A program made the position numbers and the translations under genes. Positions 6,955-7,110 of a stretch of 7,110 nt of DNA are shown one piece after another (positions within the stretch are counted from its first letter, which is position 1; each line of letters starts with the position of its first letter). The DNA comes from an uncultured Prevotella sp. (GTDB taxonomy: Bacteria > Bacteroidota > Bacteroidia > Bacteroidales > Bacteroidaceae), in the NCBI GenBank assembly GCA_900557255.1, contig USSA01000151.1, positions 1 to 7,110 of the forward strand. Reading direction: 5' to 3'. The notes beneath the pieces were generated by a model, which saw only the letters and a program-made list of their open reading frames with translations, searched no databases and was not told where the DNA came from.

Positions 6955-6984
6955 GGCATGACCTCATGGTCAGCTCTTTTTGCC
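6955..6984 (-). promoter_or_regulatory. Palindrome/hairpin in the feoAB leader
   Basis: On the minus strand TGACC-ATGA-GGTCA (6959-6972) is an inverted repeat, and flanking GGCA (6981-6984) and TGCC (6955-6958) can pair outside it with an 8-base bulge on one side. It sits between the presumed transcription start and the ATG, ending about 38 bases before the start codon. It might be an operator for a metal regulator or an RNA hairpin. It does not match a Fur box that I can recognise, and it fits no riboswitch class I know. Confidence 0.35.
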
Positions 6985-6993
6985 TTTCGTCTG

Positions 6994-7001
6994 CAAAAAT
7001 A
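6994..7001 (-). promoter_or_regulatory. -7 box of the feoAB promoter
   Basis: TATTTTTG on the minus strand fits TAnnTTTG. No good TTTG is found at the expected -33 position; TTGC at 7015-7018 is too close. The transcript would start near 6987 and have a leader of about 70 bases, longer than for the other genes here. Confidence 0.5.
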
Positions 7002-7046
7002 CTAATAATTCTTTGCAACTTGGTAGCAATGATGTAGTTTTATAAC

Positions 7047-7093
7047 AAAAATACCTAGAAATGATGAGAGTATCATCAAATCTAGGTATTCTT
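7047..7093 (-). terminator. Two-step hairpin terminator, probably of a gene beyond the right edge
   Basis: Outer arms 7050-7059 and 7081-7090 pair over 10 bases (AATACCTAGA/TCTAGGTATT). Inside, after a symmetrical AA/AA internal loop, TGATGA (7062-7067) pairs with TCATCA (7073-7078) around GAGTA. On the minus strand the stem runs into a T-tract (TATTTTTG), which suits a minus-strand gene ending just outside the window and insulates feoAB from it. On the plus strand only a weaker T-rich stretch follows. The remaining bases to 7110 show nothing I can call. Confidence 0.65.
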
Positions 7094-7110
7094 ATCATTA
7101 TTTCTGATGA

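Noticed and set aside
6955..6984. Known metal riboswitch before feoAB
   Set aside because: The leader is too short and lacks the conserved helices and loops of the NiCo or Mn2+ (yybP-ykoY) classes.

Overview
The window looks like chromosomal DNA of a gut-type Bacteroidota, most likely Prevotella/Segatella. Three things point there: promoters of the Bacteroidota sigma-70 type (TAnnTTTG at -7), a FeoA-FeoB fusion, and a PF09820/PF08011 ATPase-nuclease protein of the kind that is abundant in these genomes. Genus is an inference from style, not from a marker gene.

Layout, left to right: (1) 1-806, minus strand, a secreted SGNH/GDSL hydrolase whose 3' end lies outside the window; (2) 807-965, a divergent promoter region; (3) 966-2138, plus strand, a 12-TM MFS transporter of the MosC/YbjJ type; (4) 2139-2411, a convergent intergenic region filled by a degenerate tandem array with a 22-bp period, made of an AT-rich half and a GC-rich half, the latter also forming a 70-nt near-perfect hairpin; (5) 2412-4196, minus strand, the AAA-ATPase-like/PD-(D/E)XK protein with its own promoter and a clear Shine-Dalgarno sequence; (6) 4303-4340, the terminator of the next gene; (7) 4386-6917, minus strand, a FeoA-FeoB ferrous iron transporter of 843 residues; (8) 6918-7110, the feoAB leader and promoter, then a hairpin terminator that probably belongs to a gene beyond the right edge.

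The genes do not form one pathway. Each appears to be transcribed alone: each has a recognisable -7 box, and terminators flank feoAB. The hydrolase and MFS gene share a promoter region and might be co-regulated, but nothing shows a shared substrate. feoAB is a housekeeping-type Fe(II) importer. The ATPase-nuclease gene and the adjoining 22-bp array look most like accessory content placed between ordinary genes. The array is the most unusual structure I found. I see no defence system, CRISPR, integrase, tRNA or rRNA gene here.
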